Below, piece by piece: positions 26,185-29,224 of a stretch of DNA of 29,224 bases. The stretch lies in contig CAWKIF010000053.1 of the NCBI GenBank assembly GCA_963849485.1, positions 1 through 29,224 on the forward strand, read 5' to 3'. The stretch comes from CAVTWJ01 sp963849485. GTDB taxonomy: Bacteria > Oederibacteriota > Muellerivitia > Muellerivitales > Muellerivitaceae. The notes below the pieces were generated by a model, which did no database searches, was not told where the DNA came from, and worked only from the letters and a program-made list of their open reading frames with translations. The position numbers were made by a program, and so were the translations under genes. The first letter of the stretch is position 1. Each line of letters starts with the position of its first letter.

Positions 26185-26721
26185 TCAGAAGTAATCCACA
26201 GGCAAGGTTTCACGGGGTTCGGTGTGGGGGACATATTTCGGTGTATCGCTGGCGTTCTTCTTGGCCTTGTTGATGTCCTCCAGGCTGAAATCGTGCCGGA
26301 TCGAGAACTCTTGCTTGGGATAGATCAGGTCAGGATCCTTGATCTGGTCACGGTTGGCCTTGAAGATCAAGGGCCACAGGAAATTATCCTTGTAGGTGAT
26401 TTCCATGCCCGAGATGCCCCAGAGGGTATCCCCCGTCACCACGATGTATTTGGAGGAGGGGTTAGTGGGTTCAGTTTCCACGGCCGGAGGAGGAGCGACC
26501 GCCTCAACCGTAGGAACCGGAGTCGGCACAGGGGTCGGGGCCGCGGTGGGAACCGCCGGGGGTGCCTCCGCTTCAGGCGCAGCGGGAGGAGGCGCGATCG
26601 TCTCATTGGATTGGGGCAAGGTTGGTACTTCTTCCCCCTCGATCCTCTGCTTGTGGGCGCAACCAACCGCCATCACACCCGTCAAAACCGCGATCATCAG
26701 CAACGTCCTGGAATCACGCAT
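26185..26721 (-). CDS. LysM-domain lipoprotein
   Basis: A 178-residue envelope lipoprotein. The signal peptide ends in a lipobox-like MAVGC with Cys21 as the lipid site. Residues about 30-90 are a Pro/Ala/Thr/Val-rich linker. A LysM domain at about 91-141 (YIVVTGDTLWGIS, then FLWPLIFKANRDQIKDPDLI) should bind peptidoglycan. This Pro-rich-linker plus LysM layout matches short LysM proteins that tether the outer membrane to the wall. A GAGGGGGG ribosome site precedes the ATG. It is a single gene with its own terminator; the inverted-repeat element lies upstream. Confidence 0.9.
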   Translation of the reverse strand: MRDSRTLLMIAVLTGVMAVGCAHKQRIEGEEVPTLPQSNETIAPPPAAPEAEAPPAVPTAAPTPVPTPVPTVEAVAPPPAVETEPTNPSSKYIVVTGDTLWGISGMEITYKDNFLWPLIFKANRDQIKDPDLIYPKQEFSIRHDFSLEDINKAKKNASDTPKYVPHTEPRETLPVDYF

Positions 26722-26820
26722 ATGGAACCCCCCTCAAGATGGCTGAAACTTAGCCCGCTTATTATCCGGTGATGGGTGAGGGCCGTCAAGATTGGCCTGA
26801 AAACAGAGGGCTTAATTCGC

Positions 26821-27222
26821 ATTTCACCGCCAAGACGCCAAGGCCGCCATGCCGACCTTCCATAAAACAGATAAGGGGTCGGTATAGTACCGATTTCTAA
26901 TCAATTTGTAATCTCTGAAAAAGGGTTTTTAATGTTCTTCCGCCTTTTGGTTTTCGTTGAAAATTAAAGACTTTCCTGGCGAACTTGGCGTCTTGGCGGT
27001 GAAATTTTTGAGTTTTTCAGAGGTTACAATTTAATTAATTTTTATCGTGAATCAGCACAAGAACAACGAAAGTCATGGAAATTTAAAAATCCTAAATCAG
27101 ATCGTTTATTTGCTTTTCTTGTGCCGATTCACCATATAAATCCATATAGAAATAGAAATCGGTGCTATACCGACCTCTTTTAATGTCATATAGAAGGACG
27201 GCATGCGTCTTGGCGGTAAAAA
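26821..27222. repeat. Nested inverted-repeat element, about 400 bp
   Basis: A non-coding block built from nested inverted arms. A perfect 22-bp pair lies at 26821-26842 and 26984-27005 (core ACCGCCAAGACGCCAAG). A 23-bp pair (22 match; GGTCGGTATAG core) lies at 26877-26899 and 27153-27175. A 20-bp pair (18 match; CTCTGAAAAA core) lies at 26903-26922 and 27013-27032. A 17-bp pair (16 match; GTGAATCAGCACAAGAA) lies at 27047-27063 and 27116-27132. A third copy of the end sequence, inverted, is at about 27205-27222, so the outer arms extend from 26821 to 27222. There is no gene in it. It fills most of the spacer between aspS and the LysM gene. Confidence 0.8.
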
Positions 27223-27254
27223 TCGCCTTTGTTTTAAGGTTATTGCAGATGATT

Positions 27255-29044
27255 CTAAGTCAGATCTTCCAACTCGATCTTAATCTTCAATTCCTTCATC
27301 AATTCCTCGTCGATGGCCGAAGGGGACCCGGTCATCAGGTCGGTGGCCTTGGCCGTTTTGGGGAAGGCAATGACGTCGCGGATATTGGGCGCGCCGGTCA
27401 GGAGCATGGCGATCCGGTCCAATCCCACGGCCATCCCCCCGTGGGGAGGAGCGCCGTAAGTCAAAGCCTTGAGCAAGAATCCGAATCGTTCCTGAGCTTT
27501 CTCCGCCGAGATATCCAGCAGGCCGAAGACTTTGGATTGAAGGGAGGAATCGTGGATACGGATGGTGCCGCTTCCCAGCTCGAACCCGTTCAAAACCATG
27601 TCATAGGCCCTGGCCGTGACCTGGGTGGGGTCGGTGTCTAAAAGGGCCATATCCTGCTCCCGGGGAGCGGTGAAGGGATGGTTCATGGAATAAAGCCTTC
27701 CTTTCTCATCCCTTCCGAACATGGGAAAATCCGTCACCCAGAAGAAGGCCCACTTGGGGCCTTTCTCGATCAAGCCCTTCCTCCGGGCGATCTCCACCCG
27801 TAAGGCCCCGAGCGAATCGTTCACCATTGAAGTCTGGTCGGCGCCGAAGAGGAACAGGTCCCCCTCCTCGCCTTTCAGGGTTTTCAGCAATTCGGCCTGG
27901 ACCTCGGGCTGGAAATATTTGGCAATGTTGGAATCGAGCTTCGCCGTCCTTCACCTTGAACCAGGCCATACCCTTGGCCCCGTATTTGCCGACAAATGCC
28001 GTCAGGTCGTCCATGTCTTTGCGCGAGAAATCCGCGCAGCCCTTGGCGTTCAGGGCCTTCACGATGCCGCCCCGGGCGATCACATCCTTGAACACCTTGA
28101 AGTCGGACTTGGCCGCCAGGACGCTAACATTGACCAGCGGAAGGTCGAAACGCAGGTCGGGCTTGTCGTTTCCATAGCGATCGACCGCCTCCTGGTAAGT
28201 CAAACGGTGAAAGGGGTCTTCAAATCCTCTCCTAAGGCTCCCTTGAAGATGGCCTTCATGAGGCCTTCTCCCACCCGGTAGATGTCTTCCTCGTCGATGA
28301 AGGACATTTCCCAGTCGACCTGGGTGAACTCGGGTTGGCGGTCGGCCCGAGGGTCCTCATCCCGGAAACATTTCGCGATTTGGTAATACTTATCCAATCC
28401 GGCGATCATGCAAGCTGCTTCAATTGCTGGGGGCTTTGGGGCAAGACGAAGAACTTGCCCGGGTTGACGCGGCTCGGCACGACATATTCCCGGGAGCCCT
28501 CCGGGCGTGTTCTTAATCAGGATGGGAGTCTCGATCTCAAGGAACTCCTGGCTGCTCATGTAATTGCGGGCGGCCATGGGCATTTTGTGCCGGGCGATCA
28601 GCTTGTTTTTGATGTACTTCCGGCGGAGGTCGAGATAACGGTACTCCAGCCGGGTTTCCTCAGCCACCTCCACGTCCTCCTCGATGGGAAACACGGGGGT
28701 GAAGGATGCGTTCAAGACCTTCACTTCGAACAGCGGATTTCCATTTCCCCGGTGGGAAGCTTGGGGTTCGCGGTGCCTTCGGGCCTCTGGGACACCTTTC
28801 CCTTAATGGCCAAGACCCACTCGTTGCGGATCAGGTGGGATTGCTTGTGCACCTTGTCGGCCAACTGCGGGTCAAACACGATCTGGGTGACGCCATATCG
28901 GTCGCGCAGGTCCACGAACACCAGCCCGCCGTGATCCCGGCGGTGGTGCACCCACCCCATGAGGATGACATCCTTGCCGATATCCGACCCTCGCAGGTCG
29001 CCGCAAGTGTGAGTCCTTTTCCATCCGCCGAGCATTTCCGCCAC
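27255..29044 (-). CDS. aspS: Aspartyl-tRNA synthetase, with five single-base frame changes
   Basis: AspRS charges tRNA with aspartate in the cytoplasm. Parts in order: an OB-fold anticodon domain (GWVHHRRDHGGLVFVDLRDR), class II core with motif 2 (FRDEDPRADRQPEFTQVDWEMSF region), the bacterial GAD insert (SDFKVFKDV to VGKYGAKGMAWFKV), and motif 3 (GGMAVGLDRIAMLLTG). The frame breaks near 28731 (base missing), 28501 (extra), 28411 (missing), 28211 (missing) and 27942 (extra). Correcting all five gives 1791 bases, or 596 residues, the normal length. The start is the GTG at 29044, after AGGGGGA. Residues equivalent to His31 and Gly81 of the non-discriminating Pseudomonas enzyme are present (H38 and G90 here), so it may also charge tRNA-Asn. 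Confidence 0.93.
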
Positions 29045-29080
29045 GTTCGTCCCCCTGATTTAACATTGCAAAAACTATAT

Positions 29081-29134
29081 CCACCGAAGCCGCCTGTCCT
29101 CCGAAGCCTTGGCGAAGGAGGATGGCGTAGGTGG
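29081..29134. repeat. Imperfect palindrome in the aspS leader
   Basis: The outer arms CCACC (29081-29085) and GGTGG (29130-29134) and the inner arms TCCTCC and GGAGGA frame a core GAAGCCTTGGCGAA. It is an imperfect stem-loop between the upstream terminator and the aspS start. It has the look of a dispersed small repeat, but only this copy is in the window. Confidence 0.5.
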
Positions 29135-29140
29135 AATAAT

Positions 29141-29161
29141 AAAAAAGCCCCGACCAGGGCT
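29141..29161 (-). terminator. Probable terminator of a gene beyond the right edge
   Basis: A short stem AGCCC/GGGCT (29146-29150 with 29157-29161), followed on the minus strand by six T. It would end a minus-strand transcript coming from outside the window, making aspS start its own transcript. Confidence 0.65.
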
Positions 29162-29224
29162 ATTGAGAAGAGCCGTATGATAACACAAGAGACGTTTTAT
29201 GGGATTTTCAGGTTTATTTTAGCT

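Overview
The window looks like a piece of chromosome from an uncultured, diderm (Gram-negative-type) bacterium. Support comes from a trimeric-autotransporter adhesin with a C-terminal outer-membrane anchor (18025-19955), a lipobox LysM lipoprotein (26185-26721) and LPS/exopolysaccharide-type sugar genes. Several genes start with TTG or GTG. I cannot name the phylum from sequence alone. There are no rRNA or tRNA genes, CRISPR arrays, phage genes or intact transposases.

Layout. (1) 1-4433, minus strand: a surface-glycan operon running oxidoreductase -> DegT aminotransferase -> family-2 glycosyltransferase -> GT39/ArnT-like membrane glycosyltransferase, which runs off the left edge. A WbpD-like hexapeptide acetyltransferase sits alone on the plus strand at 5202-5669. 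Together they resemble a WbpB/WbpE/WbpD-type route to a 3-acetamido sugar. (2) 5877-12469, plus strand: a B12-binding radical SAM protein, then two paralogous large membrane proteins of unknown function that flank a 2-oxoglutarate/Fe(II) dioxygenase. (3) 12538-15132, minus strand: a second B12-type radical SAM protein followed by a polyprenyl-phosphate-sugar-synthase-like GT2. (4) 15465-17859, minus strand: pyruvate kinase without its C-terminal domain, an unknown membrane-anchored protein, and a DUF1499-like protein. (5) 18025-19955: the YadA-like adhesin, whose neck/anchor end is cut by four frame changes. (6) 20581-21240, plus strand: a hemerythrin-like protein. (7) 21281-26048, minus strand: a housekeeping block phoH -> ybeY -> CNNM/CorC-like transporter -> PHP phosphoesterase -> era, with era broken by one base. 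(8) 26185-26721: LysM lipoprotein with its own terminator. (9) 27255-29044: aspS with five single-base frame changes.

The most unusual material is non-coding. Three compact inverted-repeat elements lie between genes. One at 26821-27222 has four nested pairs of inverted arms, including a perfect 22-bp pair. One at 22971-23141 shares the same 17-bp end sequence (ACCGCCAAGACGCCAAG) and abuts the start of the PHP gene. One at 15157-15305 has unrelated 22-bp ends and three internal hairpins. They look like MITE-like or REP-like non-autonomous elements.

Sequence-quality note: about ten single-base frame changes fall in just three genes (the adhesin, era, aspS), two of which are normally essential. 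When corrected, the lengths become the usual ones (era 300 aa, aspS 596 aa). Assembly or base-calling error is therefore at least as likely as true gene decay.
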